This document shows, in pieces, positions 27,810 to 36,454 of a DNA stretch of 64,000 nt. Source of the DNA: Massilia brevitalea (lineage in GTDB: Bacteria > Pseudomonadota > Gammaproteobacteria > Burkholderiales > Burkholderiaceae_D); the NCBI RefSeq assembly GCF_030711405.1, contig NZ_JAULSI010000023.1, forward strand, positions 1 to 64,000, given 5' to 3'. The position numbers were made by a program, and so were the translations under genes. Every line of letters begins with the position of its first letter. The first letter of the stretch is position 1. The notes below the pieces were generated by a model, which had not been told where the DNA came from, did not search any database, and worked only from the letters and a program-made list of their open reading frames with translations.

Positions 27810-28391
27810 ATGACCAAAAAAAGCGTCGTATCGGAAGCGCAAGAAATCCAGCTCGCCATCGAGCTGATCCAGCTGGGAGCACGGCTCCAGTTGCTGGAAA
27901 CCGAGGTCTCGCTGTCGCGCGAGCGCCTCATCAAGCTGTACAAGGAACTGAAGGGCGTATCGCCGCCGAAAGGCATGCTGCCGTTCTCCACCGACTGGTT
28001 CCTGACCTGGCAGCCGAACATCCATTCCTCGCTGTTCCTGAATATCCATAACTTCCTGGTCGATAATGCCGGCGCCGGCGGCATCCAGGCGGTGATGAAA
28101 GCCTATCAGCTCTACCTCGAGCAGATGCCGGCCTCGCCCGGCGAAGAACCCCTGCTGTCGCTCACCCGCGCCTGGACCCTGGTGCGCTTCTACGGCAGCG
28201 GCATGCTCAAGCTTGCCCTTTGCGAAAAGTGCAAGGGCAAGTTCGTGGTGAATACGCTCGATTTGAACAGTGGCTACCTGTGCGGCCTGTGCCACATGCC
28301 TTCGCGCGCCGGCAAGACGCGCAAGGCCAAGGACGCCGCCCTGCAGGCCGCCCTCGATGCCGAGCAGGCCGGTAGCGCATCCGACGCCTGA
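27810..28391 (+). CDS. flhC: flagellar master regulator subunit FlhC
   Basis: DNA-contacting, zinc-binding partner of FlhD, 193 aa. The core EAQEIQLAIELIQLGARLQL is family-typical. Two cysteine pairs (LCEKCKGKFV and YLCGLCHMPSRA) make the zinc site. The C-terminal tail is Ala/Lys-rich as in other betaproteobacterial FlhC. It is in one operon with flhD. Confidence 0.95.
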   Translation: MTKKSVVSEAQEIQLAIELIQLGARLQLLETEVSLSRERLIKLYKELKGVSPPKGMLPFSTDWFLTWQPNIHSSLFLNIHNFLVDNAGAGGIQAVMKAYQLYLEQMPASPGEEPLLSLTRAWTLVRFYGSGMLKLALCEKCKGKFVVNTLDLNSGYLCGLCHMPSRAGKTRKAKDAALQAALDAEQAGSASDA

Positions 28392-28433
28392 GCGGGTGTT
28401 CCTGAAGGCCCAGCCGCTACCCGGAGGCGCGCC

Positions 28434-29198
28434 ATGAGCGCGCTGCGCATCCTGCGTGCGCCTGCCGTCCAGGCGCTGCTGTGCCAGGTGGCCGCATTCC
28501 CGCTGACGCTGCTCGCCGTATTCCTGCTGGCCCGCGCCGGCAACGCTCCCTCGTATCTCACGGCTGCAATTGCCCAAGGCATCTTTGCCGCCGTCCTCAC
28601 GGCCTGTCGCCGCCTGGCGCGCTGGTGGCTGGCGATCGGTTTCCTGTTTCCGCTGGCTCTGCTGGGCGCCAGCCAGTTCGCGATTCCGCCCTGGCTGTTC
28701 CTGGTCATCTTCCTGTTCATGCTGGTGCTTTACTGGTCGACCTTCCGCACCCAGGTGCCGTACTACCCGTCGGGAAAGGCAGCCTGGGATGCCGTGGCCG
28801 AGCACCTGCCACAGGATCGGCCGGTCTCCTTCATCGATATCGGCAGCGGCCTCGGCGGGCTGGTGCTGGATATGGCGCGGCGCCGCGCCGACGTGCGGGC
28901 AACGGGAATCGAACTGGCGCCGCTGCCCTGGCTGGCAAGCTGGCTGCGTGCCAGATTCACCAATAGTCGCGCCACATTCCTGCGCGGCGACTACGAGCGT
29001 CTCGATTTCGCCAACTACGACGCCGTATTCGCCTACCTGTCGCCGGCCGCCATGACCGCTCTCTGGCGCAAGGCCAAAAAAGAGATGCGGCCCGGCAGTA
29101 TGTTAATGAGTTACGAGTTCGCTATTAACGATTCCACACCGACCTTATCTGTCTATCTACCGAACACTGGTCGAACTCTCTACATATGGCACTTTTAG
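28434..29198 (+). CDS. membrane-anchored class I SAM methyltransferase
   Basis: 254-aa protein with two to three N-terminal transmembrane helices (residues ~10-100) followed by a Rossmann-type SAM domain: motif I FIDIGSGLGGLVLDMA, an acidic ribose-binding Glu in ATGIELAPLPW, and AYLSPAAMTAL in the motif IV region. The substrate is unknown. It sits between flhC and motA, 42 nt after flhC, so it is probably co-transcribed. The last ~35 codons are less GC-rich than the rest. A short GGCGA/TCGCC hairpin follows the stop. A link to flagella is only by position. Confidence 0.82.
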   Translation: MSALRILRAPAVQALLCQVAAFPLTLLAVFLLARAGNAPSYLTAAIAQGIFAAVLTACRRLARWWLAIGFLFPLALLGASQFAIPPWLFLVIFLFMLVLYWSTFRTQVPYYPSGKAAWDAVAEHLPQDRPVSFIDIGSGLGGLVLDMARRRADVRATGIELAPLPWLASWLRARFTNSRATFLRGDYERLDFANYDAVFAYLSPAAMTALWRKAKKEMRPGSMLMSYEFAINDSTPTLSVYLPNTGRTLYIWHF

Positions 29199-29350
29199 GC
29201 GACAATCGCCGCTGTTTTACTTGCTCCAGGGCCATTCTCCCGCTATTGTTCCAGCTGTTGTAGTTCCCTACGTAAATATTTTTTCTGAGATACAAAGTCT
29301 CGGATTTCGTGGATCGTCCAGCCCGTCCGGGCCCTTTCTGGAGCAGTGCC

Positions 29351-30211
29351 TTGTTAGTCATTATCGGTTACGTCGTTATCTGCGCGTGTGTGTTCGGCGG
29401 CTTCGTCGCAAGTGGCGGACACATGGCTGCGCTGTTCCAGCCGCTGGAACTGGTGATGATCGGCGGTGCAGCGGCAGGTTCGATGTTCGTCGGTAACAAC
29501 GGCAAGGCGCTGAAGGCCACCATGAAGGCCTTGCCGACCGTGTTCAAGGGTTCCATGTACACGAAAGAGATGTACATGGAGCTGATGTCGCTGCTCTTCG
29601 ACGTGCTGTCGAAAGTGCGCAAGGAAGGCCTGATGTCGATCGAAGGCGACATCGAGTCGCCGGAAGCGAGCCCGCTGTTCTCGAAGTACCCGCTGGTGCT
29701 GGCCGACCACCACATCGTCGAATTCATGGCCGACTACCTGCGCCTGATGGTGTCGGGCAATATGGACGCCTTCCAGATCGAAAACCTGATGGACAACGAG
29801 ATCGAGACCCACCACCAGGAAGGCCACGTGCCGGCCCACGTGATCGCGAAACTCGGCGACGGCTTGCCGGCCTTCGGTATCGTGGCGGCGGTGATGGGCG
29901 TGGTGCACACCATGGAATCGGTGGGTATCCCGCCGGCGGAACTCGGTATCCTGATCGCCAAGGCGCTGGTCGGTACCTTCCTCGGTATTTTGCTGGCCTA
30001 TGGCTTCGTCAGCCCGCTCGGCAGCGTGCTGGAACAGAAGCTGGAAGAATCGACCAAGATGTTCCAGACCGTGAAAGTGACGCTGCTGGCCAGCCTGAAC
30101 GGCTACGCCCCGGCCCTGGCCGTGGAATTCGGCCGCAAGGTGCTGTACTCGACCGAGCGCCCGACCTTTGCCGAGCTCGAAGAGCACATCAAGAAGTCCA
30201 AGGGCAAGTAA
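29351..30211 (+). CDS. motA: flagellar motor stator protein MotA
   Basis: Proton-channel stator subunit with four transmembrane helices, 286 aa when started at the TTG at 29351 (MLVIIGYVVICACVFGGF). This start gives the normal MotA N-terminus and has a Shine-Dalgarno TGGAG 7 nt upstream; an in-frame ATG at 29309 would add 14 residues of doubtful sequence. The cytoplasmic loop contains SIEGDIESPEASPLFSKYP, and the channel helices GDGLPAFGIVAAVMGVVHTM and GTFLGILLAYGFVSPL carry the conserved prolines. It precedes motB by 36 nt. A CGTAAATATT block upstream is shared with the flhD leader. Confidence 0.94.
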   Translation: MLVIIGYVVICACVFGGFVASGGHMAALFQPLELVMIGGAAAGSMFVGNNGKALKATMKALPTVFKGSMYTKEMYMELMSLLFDVLSKVRKEGLMSIEGDIESPEASPLFSKYPLVLADHHIVEFMADYLRLMVSGNMDAFQIENLMDNEIETHHQEGHVPAHVIAKLGDGLPAFGIVAAVMGVVHTMESVGIPPAELGILIAKALVGTFLGILLAYGFVSPLGSVLEQKLEESTKMFQTVKVTLLASLNGYAPALAVEFGRKVLYSTERPTFAELEEHIKKSKGK

Positions 30212-30247
30212 GACCTCTCCCCTCTAACCTGAACCAAGCGAATACCC

Positions 30248-31180
30248 ATGGCCGATGAAGGAATGCGCCCGATTATCGTCAAGCGGATCAAGAAATCCGG
30301 TGGCGGACATCATGGCGGCGCCTGGAAGATTGCCTACGCCGACTTCGTGACGGCGATGATGGCCTTCTTCCTGTTGATGTGGCTGCTTGGCTCGACGGCC
30401 AAGGGTGACCTCGACGGCATCTCGGAATTCTTCAAGACCCCCTTGAAGGTGGCGATGTCGGGCGGCTCGGGCTCGGGCGACAGCTCCTCGGTGATCAAGG
30501 GCGGCGGCACCGATTTGACGCGCCGCAATGGCCAGGTGAAGAAGGGCGACACCCCGCCGGAACACAAGACCTATGACCTGAACGCCGCCAAGGCCCAGGT
30601 CGAGCGCGCCGAAGGCGAGCGCCTGCGCGGCCTGAAGGCCAGGCTGGAATCGGTGATCGACGCCAACGAAACGCTGAAGAAATACAAGAACCAGCTGCTG
30701 CTCGACATCACCAGCGAAGGCCTGCGCATCCAGATCGTGGACGAGCAGAACCGTCCGATGTTCGCCATGGCGAAAGCCACGCTGCAACCCTACACCGGCG
30801 ACATCCTGCACGTGCTGGGCATGGTGCTGAACGACGTGCCGAACCGCATCGGCCTGTCCGGCCACACCGATTCGACCCCGTACTACAGCGACGCCGGCTA
30901 CAGCAACTGGGAACTCTCGGCCGACCGCGCCAACGCTTCGCGCCGCGCACTGGTGCAGGGCGGCCTGGCCGACGACAAGATCCTGCGCGTGGTCGGGCTG
31001 GCCGCGGCCGCGCCGCTCGACCGCGCCGACCCGTTCAATCCGATCAACCGCCGCATCAGCATCATCGTGATGAACAAGCGCACCGAAGACGCCGTGATGC
31101 GCGACGCCGCCACGCTCGACGTGCCGGCAGCGGATGGCGAGGCCGCCGCCCAGGCAGTGACTGCAGCCACCACCAAATAA
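30248..31180 (+). CDS. motB: flagellar motor stator protein MotB
   Basis: Peptidoglycan-anchored stator subunit, 310 aa. The single N-terminal transmembrane helix YADFVTAMMAFFLLMWLLGS carries the proton-binding Asp. A plug/linker follows, then the OmpA-like domain (~180-290) with IGLSGHTDSTPY and ELSADRANASRRAL for peptidoglycan binding. The C-terminus is Ala-rich. It is the second gene of the motAB pair and is followed 29 nt later by a CheZ-like gene. Confidence 0.96.
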   Translation: MADEGMRPIIVKRIKKSGGGHHGGAWKIAYADFVTAMMAFFLLMWLLGSTAKGDLDGISEFFKTPLKVAMSGGSGSGDSSSVIKGGGTDLTRRNGQVKKGDTPPEHKTYDLNAAKAQVERAEGERLRGLKARLESVIDANETLKKYKNQLLLDITSEGLRIQIVDEQNRPMFAMAKATLQPYTGDILHVLGMVLNDVPNRIGLSGHTDSTPYYSDAGYSNWELSADRANASRRALVQGGLADDKILRVVGLAAAAPLDRADPFNPINRRISIIVMNKRTEDAVMRDAATLDVPAADGEAAAQAVTAATTK

Positions 31181-31209
31181 GCCGCCCGCGACAGGACAGG
31201 AGGACCATA

Positions 31210-31758
31210 ATGACAAGAAAAAAGATACTCGGCTCGCACGTCAAGCGGCTGCTCTCCGGCGTCTCCGCCCATGGACGCCGCCACCTCAGCGAGGTCGAGA
31301 CCGACCTGCGGCAGACGGAATTGCTGCTGGAAGAAGCCATTGAGAAATTGACCAGCAGCTTCCTGGCCATCCATAGCGCGGTCGGCGAGCGCCAGGCCGC
31401 AATCGACCGCCTGCTGGCCGGCGGCGAGCCGAGCGAAGCGGACAGCGCCATGCTGGCCGCGATGTCGTCGGAAATCGGCAACCACGTCAACACGGCGGTG
31501 ACCAGCATGCAGTTCCAGGACATGACCAGCCAGCTGATCGAGCGTACCCTGAAGCGCGTGACGGGCTTGCGCGACTTCCTCGGCACGCTGGACGAACACG
31601 GTTCCGACATTCATCCGGAAACAGGCAGCGAGGAAATCGTCGAGCGCCTGGGCAGGGTCAGCATGGCGCTGGCGATCCAGTCGCTCGAGCTGCGCAGCGT
31701 ATTGCGCAAGTCGGTCGAACAAAAGCATCTCGAAAGCGGAGACATCGAACTGTTCTGA
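31210..31758 (+). CDS. CheZ-like chemotaxis protein (possible second CheY-P phosphatase)
   Basis: 182-aa helical protein not identical to any well-known chemotaxis family. Near the middle it has SMQFQDMTSQLI, matching the CheZ active-site helix (MAQDFQDLTGQVI), with the catalytic pair Asp104 and Gln108 at the right spacing. The C-terminus ends GDIELF, an acidic-hydrophobic tail like CheZ's CheY-binding peptide. It is shorter than the canonical CheZ encoded at 38038 and lies directly before the first cheY, so a dedicated phosphatase for that CheY is a reasonable hypothesis. Confidence 0.68.
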   Translation: MTRKKILGSHVKRLLSGVSAHGRRHLSEVETDLRQTELLLEEAIEKLTSSFLAIHSAVGERQAAIDRLLAGGEPSEADSAMLAAMSSEIGNHVNTAVTSMQFQDMTSQLIERTLKRVTGLRDFLGTLDEHGSDIHPETGSEEIVERLGRVSMALAIQSLELRSVLRKSVEQKHLESGDIELF

Positions 31759-31824
31759 CAGTTCGGTCCAACCATAACCATCACCCGGCAGTGCCCCGGG
31801 CAGTCAAAACAGCAGGAGCAAAAC

Positions 31825-32190
31825 ATGGCTAAAACAATTCTCGCGGTCGACGATTCGAGCTCGCTGCGCCAGATGGTGGCGTTCAGCCTGAAGGCGGCAG
31901 GTTACCAGGTGGTGGAAGCGGTGGACGGCCAGGATGGCCTGGACAAGGCGCGCCAGCAGGTGGTCGACCTGGTCCTGACCGACCAGAACATGCCGCGCAT
32001 GGACGGTTTGTCGCTGATCAAGCAACTGCGCGGCCTGCCTGAGTACCAGAAGGTGCCGATCCTGATGCTGACCACCGAATCCTCGGACGAAATGAAATCG
32101 AAAGGCCGTGCGGCCGGCGCCAACGGCTGGCTGGTCAAGCCGTTCGACCCGCAGCGCCTGATCGAGGTCGTCAAAAAAGTGATCGGTTGA
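31825..32190 (+). CDS. CheY-like response regulator
   Basis: Single receiver domain, 121 aa. It has the acidic pair AVDDSSS, the phosphoacceptor Asp in LVLTDQNMPRMDG, the Thr switch in MLTTESS and the Lys in WLVKPFDPQ. It immediately precedes cheA and follows the CheZ-like gene. It is not identical to the second CheY at 37644, which has the longer CheY form. One of the two is likely the flagellar-motor CheY and the other may tune CheA or act as a phosphate sink. Confidence 0.92.
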   Translation: MAKTILAVDDSSSLRQMVAFSLKAAGYQVVEAVDGQDGLDKARQQVVDLVLTDQNMPRMDGLSLIKQLRGLPEYQKVPILMLTTESSDEMKSKGRAAGANGWLVKPFDPQRLIEVVKKVIG

Positions 32191-32224
32191 TGCGCATGCA
32201 TCGCCCACCGCAACGGAACTTGTC

Positions 32225-34369
32225 ATGACGATCGACATCAGCCAGTTTTACCAGGTCTTTTTCGACGAGGCCGAAGAGCTGCTCGCCGAAATGGAACGGC
32301 TGCTGCTGGCGGTCGACGTGGCCGCGCCCGACGCCGAAGACCTGAACGCCATCTTCCGCACCGCCCACTCGGTGAAGGGCGGCGCCTCGACCTTCGGCAT
32401 CACCGACATGAGCGAAGTCACGCACGTGCTCGAATCCCTGCTGGACCGCATCCGCAAGGGAGAGATGGCGCTCACCAGCCAGCACGTGGACGCCTTTTTG
32501 GCCGCGAAAGACACCCTCAAGATGCAGCTCGACGGCCACCGCAACGGTGCGCGCGTCGACCAGGACACGGTGGCCAACGTGCGCATGATGCTGCACGATC
32601 TGTCCGAAGGCCTGGTGCCGGCGGCCTCGATCGTGGCCCCGTCGTTCCTGCACGCCGAACCGAAAGCCCAGACCGGCGAAGGCGCGCACCGCTACAAGAT
32701 CGAGCTGCCCGGCGTCGAACAGCGCGACGTGAATGCGCTGGTGGACGAACTCGGCCTGATGGGCCGGGTCTCGGTGACGCCGCTCGATGGCGGGCGCAGC
32801 GCGCTCATCATTACCACCCATGAAAGCCTGGACGACATCGTCGCCATCTGCTCGTTCGTGCTGGACCCGAACGACCTGAAGATCTTCGAAGCGCCGCCGC
32901 TCACGCCTGAACAACGCGCCATCGAGGCCGCCGAGCGTGCGCGCATCGAGGAAGAGCAGGGCTATGGCTTCTTCGATCCGGCCGACGACGTGGTGGCAGT
33001 CAGCGCCGAGCAGTCCGACGACGAGCGCGGCTATGGCTTCTTCCAGCCGATCGAGCAGATCCGCGCGCTGGCCGGCATCGATGCACCGGGCGCCAAGCCG
33101 GTGGTTGCCGTGCATGCGGCTGTCGCGGCCGTCGATCACGAAACCGAGAAAAAGGCCGCCAAGAAGGATGAAAAAGGCGCCGAATCGTCGTCGATCCGGG
33201 TGTCGGTGGAAAAAGTCGATCAATTGATCAACCTGATCGGCGAACTGGTGATCACCCAGGCCATGATCGAGCAGCGCAGCGGCGGGCTGGACCCGATGAT
33301 GCACGAGCGCCTGCTGTCTTCCGTTTCCCAGCTCACCCGCAACACGCGCGAGCTGCAGGAAGCGGTAATGTCGATCCGCATGATGCCGATGGACTTCGTG
33401 TTCTCGCGCTTCCCGCGCATGGTGCGCGACCTGGCCGGTAAACTCGGCAAGAAGGTCGATTTCATCACCCACGGCGCCGCGACCGAGCTCGACAAGGGCC
33501 TGATCGAGCGCATCGTCGACCCGCTGACCCACCTGGTGAGGAACAGCATCGACCACGGCATCGAGATGCCGGAGGCACGCGCTGCGGCGGGTAAATCCGA
33601 AGCAGGGCGCCTGTTCCTGTCGGCCGGCCACCAGGGCGGCAATATCGTCATCGAAGTGGCCGACGATGGCGCCGGCCTGAACCGCGAGCGCATCCTGGCG
33701 AAGGCTGCGCAGAACGGCCTGGCCGTGTCCGACAGCATGAGCGACAGCGAAGTCTGGCAACTGATCTTCGCGCCCGGCTTCTCCACGGCCGAGATCGTGA
33801 CCGACGTTTCCGGCCGCGGCGTCGGCATGGATGTTGTCAAACGTAACATCACGTCCATGGGCGGTTCGGTCGATATCCGCTCCGCGCGTGGCTTCGGCAC
33901 CACGATTTCGATCTCGTTGCCCTTGACCCTGGCCATCCTGGACGGCATGACCATCCGCTGCGGCGAAGAAATCTATATCCTTCCACTAGGCTACGTCGTT
34001 GAATCGCTGCAGCCGCGCCGCGAAGACATCCGCGACATCGCCGGCCGCGGCCAGGTGCTGAAGGTCCGCGGCGAATACCTGCCGCTGATCGCGCTGCACG
34101 CCGTGTTCGACATCGCGCCGCGCTCGAGCGACCCGGCCGACGGCATCGTGGTGATCCTGGAATCCGAAGGCAAGCGCGCCGCGCTGCTGATCGACGACCT
34201 GGTGGGCCAGCAGCACGTGGTGGTGAAAAACCTGGAAGCGAACTACCGCAAGGTCAACGGCATTTCCGGCGCCACCATCCTGGGCGACGGCGGCGTTTCG
34301 CTGATCCTCGACGTGGCCGCCCTGGTGCGTTCCTCGCGCCAGGTGGCCGACGAGGCGCTGGCCTCTTAA
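32225..34369 (+). CDS. cheA: chemotaxis histidine kinase CheA
   Basis: Receptor-coupled kinase, 714 aa. P1 (1-~110) has the phosphorylated His48 in RTAHSVKGGAS. A P2-like domain (~158-225) precedes an acidic linker with the repeated words GYGFFDP and GYGFFQP. P3 dimerisation starts near SSSIRVSVEKVDQLINLIGE. The P4 ATPase shows HLVRNSIDHG, DDGAGLN and GRGVGMDVVK. P5 (CheW-like) runs to the end. It phosphorylates CheY and CheB. Context is cheY-cheA-cheW with short gaps. Confidence 0.96.
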   Translation: MTIDISQFYQVFFDEAEELLAEMERLLLAVDVAAPDAEDLNAIFRTAHSVKGGASTFGITDMSEVTHVLESLLDRIRKGEMALTSQHVDAFLAAKDTLKMQLDGHRNGARVDQDTVANVRMMLHDLSEGLVPAASIVAPSFLHAEPKAQTGEGAHRYKIELPGVEQRDVNALVDELGLMGRVSVTPLDGGRSALIITTHESLDDIVAICSFVLDPNDLKIFEAPPLTPEQRAIEAAERARIEEEQGYGFFDPADDVVAVSAEQSDDERGYGFFQPIEQIRALAGIDAPGAKPVVAVHAAVAAVDHETEKKAAKKDEKGAESSSIRVSVEKVDQLINLIGELVITQAMIEQRSGGLDPMMHERLLSSVSQLTRNTRELQEAVMSIRMMPMDFVFSRFPRMVRDLAGKLGKKVDFITHGAATELDKGLIERIVDPLTHLVRNSIDHGIEMPEARAAAGKSEAGRLFLSAGHQGGNIVIEVADDGAGLNRERILAKAAQNGLAVSDSMSDSEVWQLIFAPGFSTAEIVTDVSGRGVGMDVVKRNITSMGGSVDIRSARGFGTTISISLPLTLAILDGMTIRCGEEIYILPLGYVVESLQPRREDIRDIAGRGQVLKVRGEYLPLIALHAVFDIAPRSSDPADGIVVILESEGKRAALLIDDLVGQQHVVVKNLEANYRKVNGISGATILGDGGVSLILDVAALVRSSRQVADEALAS

Positions 34370-34393
34370 TACAATCAATAGCAAGGAAACAAC

Positions 34394-34885
34394 ATGTCCA
34401 TTACCCAAGCCGCCCAATCCCAGGGCAACGACGCCGGTCTCGAATACCTGGCCTTCACCCTGGGTTCGGAAGAATACGGCATCGACATCCTGAAAGTGCA
34501 GGAAATCCGCGGCTACGAAGCCGTGACCCGTATCGCGAATGCGCCGGAATTCATCAAGGGCGTGATCAACCTGCGCGGGATCATCATCCCGGTGGTCGAC
34601 ATGCGCATCAAGTTCAAGCTCGGCGAGCCGACCTACGACCAGTTCACGGTCGTCATCATCCTGAACATCGGCGGCCGCGTCATGGGCATGGTGGTCGACA
34701 GCGTTTCCGACGTGACCACCTTGACCCCGGACCAGATCAAGCCGGCTCCGGACATGGGCACCGCCTTCAGCACCGATTACCTGATCGGCCTGGGCACGGT
34801 GGATGAGCGCATGCTGATCCTGGTCGACATCGACCGCCTGATGTCGTCGCCGGAAATGGGCCTGATCGACAAGCTGGCAGCGTAA
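34394..34885 (+). CDS. cheW: chemotaxis coupling protein CheW
   Basis: Scaffold that links CheA to chemoreceptors, 163 aa, a single CheW domain. EYLAFTLGSEEYGIDILKVQ begins the first beta-barrel, INLRGIIIPVVDMRIKF holds the receptor/kinase contact, and GIVVDS-type sequence appears as MGMVVDSVSDV. It lies 24 nt after cheA. No methyl-accepting receptor gene is in this cluster, so receptors must be encoded elsewhere. Confidence 0.95.
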   Translation: MSITQAAQSQGNDAGLEYLAFTLGSEEYGIDILKVQEIRGYEAVTRIANAPEFIKGVINLRGIIIPVVDMRIKFKLGEPTYDQFTVVIILNIGGRVMGMVVDSVSDVTTLTPDQIKPAPDMGTAFSTDYLIGLGTVDERMLILVDIDRLMSSPEMGLIDKLAA

Positions 34886-34954
34886 ATCCAACAACGGCAC
34901 CGGGCAGCGCATGACGCGGGCTTCGTGCCTGCAACCAACTAGAAGGTAAGGCAA

Positions 34955-35809
34955 GTGCCGTTACACAAATCTGACACGGTCAAGGAATTCGACTTCACGC
35001 GCGGCGACTTCGAGCGCGTGCGCGCCCTGATCTACCGCCAGGCCGGCATTTCGCTGGCCGATTCCAAGCAGGAAATGGTTTACAGCCGCCTGGCGCGGCG
35101 CCTGCGGGCGACCGGCATCCAGTCCTTCGCGAAATACCTCGACGACCTGGAAGCAGGGCGCATGAGCGACGAATGGGAGTCGTTCACGAATGCGCTCACG
35201 ACCAACCTGACCTCGTTCTTCCGCGAAGCCCACCACTTCCCGCTGCTGGCCGAACACGCCGCGCGCCTGCGCGGCCGCCCCGGCGAACCGCTGACGATCT
35301 GGTGCTCGGCCAGCTCGACCGGCGAAGAGCCGTATTCGATCGCCATGACCCTGTGCGAAGCCTTCAACACGCTGACGCCGCCGGTGCAGGTCATCGCCAC
35401 CGACATCGACACGAATGTGCTGGCCACTGCCAGCGAAGGCGTGTACGGCGACGACCGCGTGGAAAAGATGTCGCCCGAACGCCTGAAGCGCTTCTTCCTG
35501 CGCGGCAAGGGCCGCCACGAAGGCATGGTGCGCGTGCGCCCGGAGCTGCGCCAGCTGGTCACCTTCCGCCAATTGAATTTGCTGGCCGACAGTTGGCCGG
35601 TAAGCGGGCAGTTCGACGCCATCTTTTGCCGGAATGTCATGATTTATTTTGACAAAGAGACCCAGCGCAAGATCCTGGCGCGCTTCGTGCCGCTGATGAA
35701 GCCGCATGGGCTGCTGTTTGCCGGCCACTCCGAAAACTTCCTCTACGTTTCCGACGCGCTGCGCTTGCGCGGCAAGACTGTCTACGAACTCAACGACCGC
35801 CGCGCCTGA
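34955..35809 (+). CDS. cheR: chemoreceptor glutamate methyltransferase CheR
   Basis: SAM-dependent enzyme that methylates receptor glutamates, 284 aa. The helical N-domain (FDFTRGDFERVRALIYRQAG) is followed by the catalytic domain with IWCSASSTGEEPYSIAM (SAM binding), ATDIDTNVLATA, and DAIFCRNVMIYFD. The start codon is GTG at 34955, with GAAGG-type Shine-Dalgarno sequence before it. It is upstream of cheD and cheB. Confidence 0.95.
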   Translation: MPLHKSDTVKEFDFTRGDFERVRALIYRQAGISLADSKQEMVYSRLARRLRATGIQSFAKYLDDLEAGRMSDEWESFTNALTTNLTSFFREAHHFPLLAEHAARLRGRPGEPLTIWCSASSTGEEPYSIAMTLCEAFNTLTPPVQVIATDIDTNVLATASEGVYGDDRVEKMSPERLKRFFLRGKGRHEGMVRVRPELRQLVTFRQLNLLADSWPVSGQFDAIFCRNVMIYFDKETQRKILARFVPLMKPHGLLFAGHSENFLYVSDALRLRGKTVYELNDRRA

Positions 35810-35834
35810 CGCGCTCGCGTACCCCGGAAACCCC

Positions 35835-36437
35835 ATGCATTCGAATAATCAGTTCGCCACCAACGTCTACTATGACCGCATCTTCGATGTCGAAGCGGCC
35901 AAGATTTTGCCGGGCGAGTATTACTACACCGGCAAGAACATGCTGATCGTGACCGTGCTCGGTTCCTGCGTGTCGGCCTGCATCCGCGACCGCGTGACCG
36001 GCCTGGGCGGCATGAACCACTTCATGCTGCCCGACGGCGGCGGCGATGGCGGCAGCCCGGTGTCGGCCTCGATGCGCTACGGCACCTTTGCCATGGAAGT
36101 CCTGATCAACGACCTGTTGAAGGCCGGGGCCCGGCGCGAGCACCTGGAAGCCAAGGTCTTCGGCGGCGGCGCCGTGCTGCGCGGTTTTACCGCCATGAAT
36201 GTGGGCGAGCGGAATGCCGCCTTCGTGATGCAATTTTTGAAGACGGAACGGATTCCGGTACTGGCCGAAGACCTGAACGACATCTACCCGCGCAAGGTGT
36301 ATTTCTTCCCGAAGACGGGGAAGGTGTTAGTAAAGAAATTGATGCAAACCCAGAACGATACGCTGGCCAAGCGCGAGCTCGACTATGCCAAGCGTCTCAA
36401 GGTCGAGCCCGTTGGCGGCGAAATCGATTTGTTCTGA
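35835..36437 (+). CDS. cheD: chemoreceptor glutamine deamidase CheD
   Basis: Deamidates receptor glutamines and interacts with the adaptation system, 200 aa. The catalytic Cys45 in [10 protein letters not shown] and His62 in GGMNHFMLP have the 17-residue spacing of known CheD, with Thr40 nearby. ATG at 35835 chosen because the upstream in-frame stretch overlaps cheR and is not conserved. It lies between cheR and cheB. Confidence 0.94.
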   Translation: MHSNNQFATNVYYDRIFDVEAAKILPGEYYYTGKNMLIVTVLGSCVSACIRDRVTGLGGMNHFMLPDGGGDGGSPVSASMRYGTFAMEVLINDLLKAGARREHLEAKVFGGGAVLRGFTAMNVGERNAAFVMQFLKTERIPVLAEDLNDIYPRKVYFFPKTGKVLVKKLMQTQNDTLAKRELDYAKRLKVEPVGGEIDLF

Positions 36438-36454
36438 CCCTGAAAGGAAAGACG

